Of a DNA stretch of 64,000 nt, positions 37,596 through 49,955 are shown one piece after another (within the stretch, counting starts at the first letter, position 1; every line of letters begins with the position of its first letter). The position numbers were made by a program, and so were the translations under genes. Origin of the DNA: Lepidodermella squamata. Lineage: Eukaryota; Gastrotricha. The stretch is taken from positions 1,674,001-1,738,000 of the forward strand of contig JBLDXI010000055.1 of the NCBI GenBank assembly GCA_047495785.1. The letters run 5' to 3'. The notes under the pieces were generated by a model, which did no database searches, was not told the DNA's origin, and was given only the letters and a program-made list of their open reading frames with translations.

Positions 37596-40500
37596 ATGTT
37601 TGTTCGCCTGAATATTCAGTATGAAGTCAATCGAGAGCCGAAAAGTGTCAACGTAAAAGCCTCGGATCTAGTCAAAGACGTATACGCTATAGCGGGCGAA
37701 CATCTGCCAGAAGCGCAGTCGCACAAATGCGGCCTGTTTTTGCCCAACAAATTCGACGCATCGAAAGGCCTGTGGCTGGAACCCACGCGCACAATCAGCT
37801 ATTACCAAATGATCGGGCACGACTCGACGTTGCTATTCAAAAAGAAGTTCATCAACTTGGCTGTCAAGACACTAGATGGAACGTGCAAGAAAATAGAGGT
37901 TGACGAAAGCAAAGTGGTTGCCGATCTGATGCAGGAAATCTGTTCCAAGATGGGAATTGTCAATTTTGAGGAGTATTCACTTGTACGTGACGAAGAGCCA
38001 ACAATCAGCGACAAAACTGACGACGCGGCGGCGAAAGATCCGAAATTGAAACAGATTCGTAAAAAGGTGAAAACGGACGAAGCCATAGCTTGGTTGAATC
38101 ACGCGCAAACACTTCGTGAACAAGACCTTATAAACAACCTCGAATCGAAGCCGTTGATATTAAGGCGGAAATTTTTCCTGTCTGACCGCAATGTTGACAC
38201 GAGGGATCATATTCAGCTGACGCTGCTTTACGCCCAATGCGTTGACGGAATAACCAGCGGTAGATACCAAGTCACTCAAAAAGAGGCAATAATGCTGGCT
38301 GGTTTGCAACTATACATCGAGCGTGGCCCATATTTCGCAGCCTATGAGCAGGTAGATGTCGACGGTTACCTGCCGAAAGATTTCAAGAGTAAGGGACTCG
38401 AGCGCGAAATATATTCCTACTACAGCAGTTTGGGAGAGATTGCTCAAGCTGAAGCGCGGCTAAAATATGTACAGACCTGCAGGCAATTACGAACCTATGG
38501 CATAGCCCTATTTCTTGGCAAGGTAACATCATTCACCATTTATTTAATTCATTATTCGCTTATTTTAAATGATAGGAAAAAGCTGAGGGTAAAAGAAAAC
38601 TTCAGCCAGTTCTGATAGGCATCACCCGAGACGGAGTTGTGCGCATCAAACCTGACAGTCGACAGGTGCTGCAAGAGTGGCCGCTAACTACGATCAAGCA
38701 ATGGTCGACGACGAGCAAAATATTGAAACTTGACTTTGGTGAATACGGGCCGCCTTATTCTGTACAGACGCAAGAGGGTGAGCAAATTGTGCGGTTGTTA
38801 GCTGGCTACGCGGAAATCATATGGAAAAAACTTCAAGCCACTGAATTTTCACCGCCACCCGCTGAAAGTGAGCCCAGTGGGCCTAAGTTCGGTAATGTCA
38901 AAGCACAACGTGGCAAACTGGTGATGATGAGATTTGGCAAAAAGTCGGAAGATCGTCTCAACACGACGCCTTCCAGTGAAAGTGTTGATGCGTTTGATGA
39001 CGATGACGGCACGGATGACGATTTCGAGCACTCTTCAAACTCGTCCCCAAGTAGAGGCAATTTAACAGGTGTGGCATTGTTGGACGAAATCATGAAGATG
39101 TTGGCGGAAGCTTTTGAAAACCCAACGCCAGCGGGTCATACGGTAATATTTTTTTGAAAAACTTAGCTACGTTCTCCGTCGTATCAAACGCGCTTTGCAA
39201 TAATTTCAGCTATCAGCTCACAAAGCTCAATCATATTTATGCGAAATTTACTTTTTCTTAGACTGACAAAACACGGCGCAATGCGGTGTCCAACACTCGC
39301 CAGAATGTTTCCAGTCATTTATCCGCAGTCAGCCATGCCACAGCATCTATTTTGGCTGGGGCTTTAGCTGCTGCCAGCCATCCTAACGACGACAAGTTGA
39401 GTGGGGGCGTTGCAGATGCCGTCGACGGCCTCTCCAATGAATTTCCGCCCCTGTTCGACGACATTCTGGAACTACTGCAATACAGCGACGAAGATGGCCC
39501 GACTGGCAGCAATTTAATGGCAGCTGCTCGGCGACTTGCTGGTGCGTTCAAAGACATGCTGCGCGCTGCTCAATCGAGAGATGATGACGTCAGTCCTTAG
39601 TTTCAATGCAAAAATTCTATATCCGCTGAACTTATTAATTTTCCAGGCTCAGCAGAAGTTACTTTCAGCCGCAGCTAATGTTGCAGAAGCTGTTGATGCG
39701 ATGAAGGAAGTTACTGGCATCGCAAAGAACCCCGGAGATAAATCCTGCAAGGTATATTTTTGACGGAGGTCTAAAATTATCAATTCTATATGGGGTCATC
39801 TTTATAGTCAATTATTGCGACGACTGCAGAGAATGCCGGCTATAAGATTGAGTGGTTGAACGCTGCAAAAGGTGATATTACAGATGCGCCGCCCGGCAGT
39901 CATGACAGGCAGCCGGAGCCTCGCCAGCTCCCAGCCGTACCTCCTAAATCAAAGCCACTTCCCCCAACACCCCCGACGAGCCCCACGCTGACCAGCGAGG
40001 TCATTCGCAAAACGAAAATTGTCATTAAATCAGACGACCCTGAAGACTGGAAAAACCTGGCAGATATGACTGGATTGTTGATAAATGCAATCAATAACAC
40101 AATTAGCGATGAGCCGGACGCGGGCTTGAGGAAGCGATTGTTGGAAGCTGCGAAAAGGTTGACCGATGCTGCCGGTAGGATGCTTGAAGCTGCTTCTGTG
40201 GTTCCCAAGTCAGCGGAAGAAGCTGCTGAGCTTCACGAAACAGCGAGTCACATTGCTATGGAAATTCAAGCGGCCGCCACTTCGGTTGGCCCAATAAGAT
40301 CTCCGAATAGGCCTCTTTCCCAGGCTTCGACAGTTTCTGAGGATCCAAATAGAAGCCCGGTCACTTTGAAGCCCAAACCGCTGCCGCCAACTCCGCCTAG
40401 CCGCGGCCCCACTGTTAACACCGAAGTTTCGAAGAGAGCCAAAAGTTTAGTCGTCGAGATCAGCCAAAATGGATCAATCAATGGCGTTCAAGATTTAGTC

Positions 40501-42854
40501 GATGCTGCCGCATTTCTCACGCTTTGCTTGAATAGCAAATTTCAGGGAGAAAAAGAGGATGACTTAAGAAATCGTCTCCTCGACGCTGCCAAGCAATTGG
40601 CGGCGGCAACAGGGAATATGGTTTCGTTAGCTGCTAAGGTTCCACATACCCCACAGGAAGCTTCGAATCTTCGAGAATCTATACGCCAGACTGCAGAACT
40701 TATCCAAGCAATCGCCGAAAAAGCTGATAATTTCCCCATGCCCGCAAGCCCTTTAACAATCAACAACTCCTCGAAGTCTATGGGCACCACGCTTGCCGCT
40801 AATGCTGAAGCATTGCTAGCTGCAAACAATACAAATGAACTTGAAGCTTCGAATTTGGCCGATATAGCCGATCTGTTAGTTGCATTTCAATCGGCCTGTA
40901 TCGGCGACGGGGATGCGAAATCGAATAAATTACTTGATGCAGCTAGACGTTTGGCTGAGGCTGCGAGAAAAATGGTCAAAATCGGCTCGGAATCTCCAAC
41001 ATCCGATCCAGAATTGGCTAAACTGCAAGATACCATCTTGGGCTGTATTCAGACTTTAAAATCGCCTGATTCGCCCGGTGTTTCACCTTTGATTGACGCA
41101 AAAAATTCGAACATCAGCTCAACTGAGGTTCCAGGGGCTCATCAGCGCTCTAAGCCGGTGCCACCTGTACCGCCTGCCAAGTCACCCACGCTAACAAATG
41201 AAATTATTAGAAAATCGAAACTGCTAGCTACCGCCGATCAAGACAAAATAGCCGTTGGTGCGAAAGACCTCGCTAGCAATCTCGATTTACTCATCGCTGG
41301 CTTATCGGGGAAGAGCGGTCACGAACCTGACGAAGCGCGAAGAAATCGGCTCCTCGATGCTGCGAAAAAGCTTGCCGATGCCGCGAGTAAGCTTATGCAT
41401 GTTGCAGCTACCGGCCCCCAATCCTCGCAAGAATCATCCAACTACCGCGAGGTCCTCCGGTTGATAGCCGATGAGGTTCAACAAATCGTTGAAACATTTG
41501 GGCCTATACCGTTTCCGGCGGACGCAGCAGCTGCGATTGACAAGGGCAAAGTCATTCCTCCTGCAATTTCGAAGCCTAAACCTCCTCCACCGCCTCCCAA
41601 ATCAAAGCCACAAATGATAATGAAAATAGATGAGTTGACAAAATGTGACAGCCTTGACGAAGTGCCAGATAGAGCGAACGACCTGGCTCATTTGACCCGG
41701 CTTTTGATATCTACTATCAATGATAGGGCAGCGGGCGAACAAGATCAAGGCAAGAAAAGCAGCCTGCTCCTCGCTGCTCAGCAACTTGCTGATGCGGCTA
41801 GCCGAATGATTGAAGCCGCTTCAGTGGTTCCACAATCGTCGCAATCTAGCGATGCAGTGAAACAGGCTGCTGAGCAGATTCGAACCACAGCCGTAGCTAC
41901 CGGGCTTGTTCATGCCGTAGATCGTGGCGCCGAAAAAGTAGAAGTAGCTCCGCCTCGGGTTCAAACAATCGTTCAGAATCAAGTGGCAAAGCCAGCAGCA
42001 GAGCAAAGCATCGAACAGCAATTAGCAGCTGCAGCTTCGGAAATTTCGGAGGTAGAACGGCGGTTAGCGGCGTTGCAACCTGTTCGATCAGCTCAGAAAG
42101 TCGCCGAAAAATCGGGAAAAATAGTGAAGCCAACCTTGCCTGAACACGGCCAAATTATTGACGCGTGTCGTGCTATGGCCGGTGTCACTCAAGATTTAAT
42201 TCGATCGGCATCCCAAGCTCAACAAGAACTGGTCGCTCTGGGACGGGTTAGAAACTATTTATTATCGTTATATTATTTTTATTTTGGTCATAGGTGACAC
42301 TTCACTCGGGTAGGCAACACGCTTACGCTGGGGATATGAATCTGTGGTCGCAAGGTCTAGTTTCAGCGGCTAAAATGGTAGCCGAGGCCACGCATAATCT
42401 ATTCGAGTCAGCTGATCTGCTGCTGAGTGGGAAAGGCTCTAAAGAGCGCCTTCTAGCAGCAGCGCGACAAGTATCTTCGGGTACCGCGCAGCTTGTGTTA
42501 GCTTGTAGAGTAAAGGCTGATCAAAATTCAAGCTCCTATCACAAACTGCAGGCTGCAGGTCTTGCGATTAAGGGTGCCACTGAAGATTTGGTTGCAACTG
42601 TTCAGCGGCTGCTTGGTGAAACTGCAGACTCTAGCGGCAAAACTGATGTTGATGACGTCGACGAAAAATCTCGCGTTGGCGGCCTGACTCGCGTAATTAA
42701 ATTTTTATTTTCATCAAATTTAGTTTATTTTCTATTTCTATTTCAGATTATTGATATCCAAGAAGATATTATGCGGAAAGAGCGTGAACTGGAAGAAGCT
42801 CGCCGAAAGTTGGCCGAATTTAGAAAAGGACAATACGTGGCGAGCACTGATTGA
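37596..42854 (+). CDS. TLN: talin with shortened, repeat-built rod
   Basis: Talin links integrin tails to actin. Seven exons (37596-38522, 38576-39142, 39262-39588, 39647-39751, 39808-42246, 42294-42692, 42747-42854) give 1,623 residues in frame, against about 2,540 in human. The FERM head is well kept: F0 and F1 (GLFLPNKFD, IVNFEEYSLV), F2 (LRRKFFLSDRNVDTRD, YGIALFLGK), and F3 (ITRDGVVRIKP, LDFGEYGPPYSVQT). The C-terminal I/LWEQ (THATCH) actin-binding domain is also kept (WSQGLVSAAKMVAEATHNL, LQAAGLAIKGATEDL, MRKERELEEARRKL). Between them most of the usual rod is missing and replaced by about five repeated helical modules, mostly with proline-rich linkers. The last 36 residues match the human dimerisation helix closely. 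Confidence 0.92.
39928..41910 (+). repeat. tandem helical modules in talin rod
   Basis: Five related coding units of about 110-140 codons, starting near 39928, 40372, 40751, 41143 and 41566. Four begin with a proline-rich linker of the form KPxPPxPP; the one at 40751 lacks it. Each has a DLAxLxxLL helix followed by RLLDAAKQLADAASRM and a VPxSxxEA turn. This looks like lineage-specific duplication of one talin-type helical bundle. Confidence 0.8.
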
Positions 42855-44367
42855 CACACATAGCGCGAAATTGAAATCTAAATGATCAATTAATTTCCCG
42901 TGATGAATTCTATTTTTAGTGTTGAAGCTACTATAAATAACATCATCATTGTCGATAATCGTGATTTATTTTTTACCTTACAATTTTTTTAATAAAATTC
43001 TTGAAATTAACAGCAGCCTTTTTCTAGAGAATAAGCTCGAAGTTAGGCTGTTTGTGGTGTATGTTAGCTCAGTGGGAAATTGCGACAGCGAACTGCTGCG
43101 GTTGACAGCTCATTCAAATTCAAATCACAAGATTATTCTACAAGGCACGGAAGTTTCACCTGCTTTTGACGCTAGTAATTTTTATTTTAGCCACTCACCC
43201 AATGGCTGCCGAAACTATATTCGAGTTCATGGTGGAATAAATATTTCCCAGTCGACTTTGAATTTTTACCCATTTGACTTGACAAACGATGACTTCTTTC
43301 AAGGATATGGTGCTGCGCTGTCATAAACTAGTTTGCAGTTTACATATATTCGATTCTTCATAATTAACAGACTAGTATGAATGAGACCCGTTAAGCGTTG
43401 TTTATTAGCGAGAAATGTTGGCAATGTGATTAACAGCCTTGCCTGGAGCTGCGAACACTGTTTACCTTGACGATGTTAATTTCTCCAGGTGTAGTATAGG
43501 TACTCGACGTGAAAATGCGGATCCATGAACGCACTTGACGATGCATGTGGTCGTCCGTTTCCGCAGCCATGTGTGTGTTAATTGGATGACTTGTTGTCGA
43601 AGAGCGAAGACGCGCCCTAATCAACGCGAGCAGCAGACACGCAATACACGCGTCGGCCAATCAGCGAGCGAGGCCGTGCGCGCATGATTGACGGCAGCGA
43701 TGCGGTTACGCCGAGGTGGTTTCGTCGCCTCGCAGCTCGAATGCTTCATTCAAACGCGCTCGGTTGCCGCATTCAACAATGATTCAAGTCGATCGGCCTT
43801 CCTGTTTAGATGCATGTCACCACTTTTTAAACACATTCCGCGCTCGCATAGGCGCCGAATAGCAACCATCCGCCAGTTACCGCCGCGCGCTCACATGCCG
43901 ACAGATTCCGCGCTCGCTCGTTCGGGTCGCAGCGATTCACCTGAGCGGCTCTCTCATTTGCATTTCGGGGCTGCACAGAGAATACACAAACACACGATGA
44001 GGCATTTCGCATGCGCGCTTGCCGCCTGCAATAAAACGCGAGTCGGCACCCACGTGCGCGATATGCTGATGTCGGCTTGCTGTCATTTGTCAACTGCTTG
44101 TTAAATATTCTCCGCTTGTTTCTTGTTTCAACAAATAGGCTCTCGTTATAATTTGTTACCTTTGACTCGGTTTTATTGCCGTCGATTTACAAGCCGAGGT
44201 GCGTCACTTCAAGTCGCTAAAAGCATTCGTCAAGTGTTACACAGTCGGCAGCGAATAACTATCAAACGAGAGCGAAGCAAAAGGTGTAGAGCGCTCGATA
44301 CTCGCCCATCATCGCACTCGTGTCATCTTCTCTTCTTGTCATTTACTATCCTATCATCCGGTCGATA
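42855..44367. other. intergenic, talin 3' flank and T-box upstream region
   Basis: About 1.5 kb. The first part is AT-rich with AATAAA near 42993. From about 43540 to 44330 it becomes richer in GC and CpG, unlike most intergenic DNA here, and probably holds the T-box promoter and 5' UTR. Open frames in this part are long but show no protein family, so I do not call them. Confidence 0.5.
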
Positions 44368-46512
44368 ATGTCAAGCGTTAGCTTACAACAGCAACAGCAG
44401 CAGCAGCACCCATCTGCTACAACTTCGTCTGCTGCGCCGCCGGCAGTCGGCGGTGTCGCTGTCAAGCGATCGCTCCAGCACTGTCAGCCTGGCGCGCCGG
44501 CATCGTGCCAGCTAGCCGACGCCGAACTGTGGCGGCGTTTCCACGAGGTCGGCAACGAGATGATTGTCACCAAAGCCGGCAGGTTCGATTGATTTCATAA
44601 CACTTTTTCTTGCATATTTGGGACATTGATTAATTATCGATTTTATATTACTCATTTCTTTATTTTTTCAGGCGCATGTTTCCGGTGATCGCCGTGTCAA
44701 TCAGCGGCCTCGACCCGGACGCGCTCTATTCGGTTTGCGTCGAATTTCATCCGGCGGATGACAATCGTTACAAGTACGTCGGCGGGCAGTGGGTGATCGC
44801 GGCCAAAAGCCAGCTGCACGACGTGCCCGTGCCGACTTACTGGCACCCGGAGATACCGAACTTTGGCGCGCATTGGATGAACAACATTGTCTCGTTCGGC
44901 AAGCTCAAGCTCACAAACAAGGACAAGCTCGATAAATCGGTAAGCTTACACGCACGCCGCTCGTTTCATCAATTATTTTAATTATTTAATTTTTGCCGCT
45001 TTTGTAACAGCAAGTTTCCCTGGTTACACTTCATCTGTACCAGCCGGTAATCCGCATCATCCGCGTCGCCGGGCAGCAAGAGCGATTTACTGTGGCTACG
45101 TTCACGTTTCCCGAAACGCGATTTATGGCGGTTACGTCGTACCAGAACGAGGATGTAAGTTATTAGCCCACGTCAAATTAGCGGCATTTTAATCGCGCGC
45201 TTTTCATTTCGCAGGTCACATCGCTCAAAGTTCGCTACAACCCGTTCGCGCAGAAAGTTTTCCAGGACATGGCGAAAGGCCGCTCTGGCGGCGGTTCGTC
45301 GACTGGCGGCAACGACGAAGATGATGTGGACGAGCCGAACATGTCGCCGGCCTCGATAGTCGAACAGACTCGCCCCAACGCTAGCTCAACAGCGAAAATG
45401 ATGAAAAGTGAGTTTTCAACCCATTCGCTATGTGCTAAATCTTAAACATTCATTTTTTTTTACTAGGTTCTAATGGCGCCGCGATCGCTACATCTTCCAC
45501 GAACGCAAGCATGGCGGCGTACGCTGCCAGAGGCCAGCAACCTCAGCAGTCTCAACAGCAGCAGCAGCAGATATCGCCGAATCAGCCGCGCCAAACAACC
45601 GCCTGCCAGCCTCACCGGCCCGTCGCGTGTCAGCCAAACCTCATCGACAGCGGAATGATGGGCATGAGTTCGGCTATGCAAGACTTCTCGACGTCGTTTT
45701 CGCGCTACGGCGCTTTTGCTCCGCCTGTTCATCAGCAGCCCATGTTCGACCAGTTTGCCACTAACCCAGCCGAATGCTTCCAGTTCTCGTCGATGTACGG
45801 CGGCAGCGGTGCTTTTTCTACTGGTTACCCGCAGTCGACCAATCAGCACGCGATGAGTCAGCCAAATTTCTCCAACTCGTCCATGCCACCAGTCACGTCA
45901 GCCAGCGCCGCCGCTGCAGCCGCTGCCTATGCTTCGTACGCCTCGTCTTCACTTCTCAGCTCGGCGCTTCCATCAGCAAATTCAGCCACCGCCTTCTGGC
46001 CTGGTTTTAACTTGTATCCAGCGCCAGCGCATACAGCAGCATCAGCCGTGTCTGTCCCTTCATTCAATGCATCTTCGGCCTTGTCAATGCTGTCCAACAA
46101 AAGCAATGAAGTAGCCTCACCTGCGACACCTTCAACTCCCTCAGGGCCGAATAGCAACCCGAACAGCGCGTCGAGCAGCGGCGGTCGGTCAAGCGGCACT
46201 GTTTCGCTGATGCGCCTCGGCGCTTCTTCCGGCAACTCTTCGTCTTCGACTACTACAACTCCGACGTTACAATCGTTGGCGAATCGCTCGTCGGTCGAGC
46301 TGTCCGGCGCGGCGTCGGCAACTTCGTCGAGCTCCGGCACCGTCAAGTCATCGCCACCCGAGTCCGGCTACTGCGGCTCACCCCCTGTTGCGGAAGATTG
46401 GGCTGCGTGCGCTTATCAGCAACTGTCGGCGCGGCCTGGCAGCAACGCCAACCCTCAAATCGTCATCAACTCCGTCACGTCATCAACGTCCTCAAGCTCA
46501 AATAACTACTAA
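44368..46512 (+). CDS. T-box transcription factor, Brachyury-like
   Basis: Five exons (44368-44582, 44672-44939, 45011-45154, 45215-45407, 45467-46512) give 621 residues in frame. After a Gln-rich N-terminus the T-box DNA-binding domain spans about residues 45-240: [92 protein letters not shown] and NEDVTSLK resemble Brachyury more than Tbx2, Tbx20 or Eomes. The usual LHKYEP motif reads LHLYQP. The C-terminal 350 residues are Ser/Gln/Ala-rich, typical of an activation region. Brachyury assignment is probable, not proven; a divergent T-box paralogue is the alternative. Confidence 0.8.
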
Positions 46513-47514
46513 TTTTACTCAACATGTTCTAACCTATAATTTTATGTTGTTACCTCTTTGGTTACTGTAAATGTTGTATAATTTCATTTCATAAATTATA
46601 CAGCTGATAAGGCCTCAAATTTTATTGCCTTACTTGATGTAATCCGCCGGCTGGGGCGATCGAATCTCAATTCGCGTTTCAATGCGCATGTATATAAATC
46701 GTGTGAGAAAGGCGTGTTAGTTTGGCTTCGCGTATAATTCGCTATCTCCAGGTTCTCATTTTGTACATTTTTGGACCAGATTTCGCCTTAGAAATTTGAC
46801 TGCTGATAAAACTCGATGATCATCAATTTATTTAAAATAAAACGAGAAACTGCGAAAATAATAATGATAACTTTTGGCTTTTTCTTGTTTCATTGCGTGT
46901 TCTTCATCTGGTGAAAATGAATTGGTCTACGAAGTGATTTCGTTAGGCAGCTTGGAGGATCCGTGACCTTTCGTTGGCTCGAATAGTTATTAGTTATAAT
47001 GCGGTGAAGTTGGGCTCACTTATGAAATTATCGATGCTTGACAGCCAATAATGACAGTTTTGGCACGTGGCCGCTCGCGTGCCAGCGTATCATGTCGTGG
47101 ACACAAAAATATAAATAAATACGATGAAATAAATAAAATCCATGTGATTTTCAGTTTTCTGTTTCACTGGCAATCAATCATTTCGCTGTAATCGTCGTCG
47201 ACACGCATAACAGATAATATTTTTTTACACATTACTACTTTATCTGTCATCAGGAACAAAGAAGTCATTGCCCAGCGGCATCTGTACAGCTAAATAACTT
47301 ATTGTTGTGCTTTTATACTTGAAGCTCGTTGTAGATGTAAAATAACATTAAAATATGCTGTCTGTGTTTTCCGGCAACACAGGGAGCTAATGCGCTACCT
47401 GCAGACAACCGTCTTTTCATTGAATAAAAGATGCTGTATAATGTTTAATAACATTTTTTACTTAATTGTATCTTCTGCTCCTAGGACTCTTGAAGCATTT
47501 TACCATTCAATTAC
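46513..47514. other. intergenic
   Basis: About 1 kb after the T-box gene. AT-rich, with AATAAA-type poly(A) candidates near 46837 and 47130. Nothing coding was recognised. Confidence 0.5.
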
Positions 47515-47958
47515 ATGGCTGCTGCGACTGCAGATTTCAAGAACGTCGACCTGTTGATCGCAACCGTTGCGTCAGATCACATGGTAAACGATGCTGAAAT
47601 TTTGTGGAGATATCAGCCCTTCGACAATCCCGAGCCTGTTCGTACTAGCATTTTTGACATCGGCGATGAGGGGGTCGCTGTGGGCTCAGGCATTCTCAAG
47701 GTGGAATGCTGCGGCCTCAACATCCTCATGTACGACGTTTTGCATGTCCCTGCGCTTACACGAAACCAATTTTCGGCTAGGACCGCTACAAAGCGCGCCC
47801 ATATTTCTATCACATTCGAAAACAGAAAATGTGTTCTGAGTAAGAATACTGGCGAAAAGATAGCTACAGGTTACGAACGCGACGGCGTCGTTTGGCTTAA
47901 CTGCAAGGCCATTCTACCCAGAAGCGGAGCAAATTTTGAACCCGCGATCGAACTCTGA
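47515..47958 (+). CDS. orphan Copia-type protease-like protein
   Basis: An intact 147-residue single-exon frame. From residue 20 it follows the protease region of Ty1/Copia polyproteins: SDHMVND, an IxDIGDEGVAVGSG stretch, VLHVPALTRNQFS, then KRAHISITFENRKCVLSKN and IATGYERDGVVWL. The catalytic DSG at the start of that domain reads ATV here (residues 16-18, about 47560-47568), so proteolysis is not expected. No gag, integrase or reverse transcriptase is present nearby. It is either a decayed Copia fragment or a co-opted gene; the open frame with its own ATG and stop keeps the second option open. Confidence 0.6.
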   Translation: MAAATADFKNVDLLIATVASDHMVNDAEILWRYQPFDNPEPVRTSIFDIGDEGVAVGSGILKVECCGLNILMYDVLHVPALTRNQFSARTATKRAHISITFENRKCVLSKNTGEKIATGYERDGVVWLNCKAILPRSGANFEPAIEL

Positions 47959-48614
47959 AATCGATATTATCTCCCTATTTCAGCAGTGAAATACATTATC
48001 AGTACTTCTAATTACCGTTTCAATAAAATATTGGCTCAATAAATTTGTGAGAAGATAATTCACAACTATTCGAATTGTTCGAATTTAAATTCAACAAATG
48101 CTTTCCTGCCGAGTAAAAATATCGTAATGTTATAATTTGGTGCCTTTCAGAAGTTCTTCCGGATCTGAAGGGTAAAACACAAATTGTTCACACCTCTATT
48201 GTGTAATTTCGAATTGATTGTTTTGACACATATTGATTTATTATCCTATCGTGTTTAGTCCCTTGATTCATAATTTTGAATTTTTATAGATGAGGCTTCT
48301 ATGTGATCGCTTCCACTGAACAAAAACACGCCAAATATAACCGCATTTACGTTTACTTTATTGCATTTCTTATACCGAAAAATTTCCGCTCCTGTCTAGA
48401 TGAAACACCGGAATCATCACCGATTTCAGCAGGTCATTCCGCCAACTATTCCGTGTAGCAGAGTAACAAATTACGCAATAATAGAGCAATTTTCAAGGCG
48501 GCTTGGCCGCTATATCGCACGCACAGACATGAGAGAGAGCAAGAGAGAAGACAGGCAATCATCACATAAGGTTTCATTTCACAACTATTAGTTATTCGAA
48601 AGGCTGTTACAAGC
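47959..48614. other. intergenic
   Basis: AT-rich flank between the Copia-like frame and the 3' end of PSMA1. AATAAA occurs near 48022 on the + strand. Nothing else supported. Confidence 0.5.
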
Positions 48615-49955
48615 TTAAAGCTCCATCGTTGCCGGGTCTTCAATTCGAGGCTGGTACTCGGCGGCTTCCATCGCCGCACCCTCCGGCGGTGGCGGCTGGT
48701 CATCACCACCCGGTGGTGGTGGCGGGGCGCGGGCTTCGTCAATAATCTGACGCAACTAATGAAAACATGGAAAACAAGTCAATTAATTACATATTTAAAA
48801 AAATCCCCCTTAAAAATAGTTTTCTATAGTGTAACGCAGGGATATCGTGGACACTTTAGGCCTTGGGTGATTTTTCAGGATGAGTTTCATCACTATAAAA
48901 TTGAAAAATACTGATACATTCGTTATTTTCTTCAACATTTAACCCAACTTTCAAGGGAAAAATTGCCAAACTCAAGACGCCATGGAAGATGCATATAATG
49001 AGCGTACTATCTTACCCGATGCAAAAGGTTAACAAAAGCACTTTGTCAAAAACCATGTGAAAACGGAAAAATCACTACATTTAGCGCGAAAATAACCCAA
49101 CCAACATAAAATTATATATCAGGTGTTTTAAGCAAAACCTGAGCTTCGAAAAACATGGTTTTTCTAAAGTTACCTCTCGTTACAGTATCGGTTTTAGAAT
49201 TTTTGAGAAGGATATCCCTTTGCATTTACGTTACCCATGAAAGTGAATTAGAAACTCACATAAGCTTCAACTTCGTCGTCGTTGAGGATCTTGAAGTCCT
49301 GGCCCTTGCCAACGACTGCAATCGAGCAGTTTTTGCGGCTCAGGTCAGTGTCCTGGGGCAGGGTGTCGCGGAGGGCGCGCAGACCGTGCAGCACCAGCTC
49401 GTCGAGCGTGCTGCTCAGAAACGTGTCCAGGTGCTTCTCCAGGTAGGTGCGCGCCGACTGCGACCGGGCGCCGATGGCCATCGCCTTGCACGAGTAGTAG
49501 TTGGCCGACGGGCACGTCTGCAGGATGTGCGGGCCCTGTTCGTCGTAGCCGGCGACCAGCAAGCCGACACCGTAAGGCCGGCGGCCGTAGCGGCTGGTCG
49601 GCACCTGCGACTTGGCGGCGACCTGGCCGACGAGGCGCGACACGGGGATGGGCCGGTTGTACGACCACCGCGAGTTCAGGCACTCGTTGCGCATGAATTT
49701 CGACAGCAGACGGGCATCTACCGTCAGGCCAGCGATCGACACGCCGACGTGGTCGTCGAGCTGCAGAATTTTCTTCTGGTGGTCCGACAGCTCGCTTTGC
49801 GCGCGTTTCAGCGCCAACAGCACGGCATGCGTCTTGCTCTTGATGCCGACGGTGGCGGAGCCTTGCTTCACTGCCTCCATGGCATACTCGATCTGATGCA
49901 GACGGCCTTGCGGGCTCCACACAGACACATCGTGGTCGTATTGGTTACGGAACAT
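48615..49955 (-). CDS. PSMA1: proteasome subunit alpha type 1
   Basis: Alpha-6 ring subunit of the 20S proteasome. Exons 49955-49260 and 48755-48615 give 278 residues. [21 protein letters not shown] is near-identical to human, followed by [45 protein letters not shown], and [29 protein letters not shown]. The second exon is a Pro-rich tail ([19 protein letters not shown]) ending ATMEL, in place of the Lys/Glu-rich tail of human PSMA1. The intron is 504 bp, about ten times longer than the typical intron in this window. An upstream in-frame extension is open but the MFRNQY start fits the family. Confidence 0.95.

Noticed and set aside
43065-43135. tRNA-like A box (TAGCTCAGTGG) and weak B box
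   Set aside because: No D stem or acceptor stem can be paired; at best a very old tRNA relic.
42949-43326. Open frame of 125 codons after talin
   Set aside because: AT-rich translation, no motif, overlaps talin 3' flank signals.
43688-44104. Open frame of 138 codons upstream of the T-box gene
   Set aside because: Arg/His-rich, no family match, lies in CpG-rich DNA where stops are rare.
48860-48900. Possible C/D snoRNA in the PSMA1 intron (GTGATGA then CTGA)
   Set aside because: No second D box at a workable distance and no closing stem.
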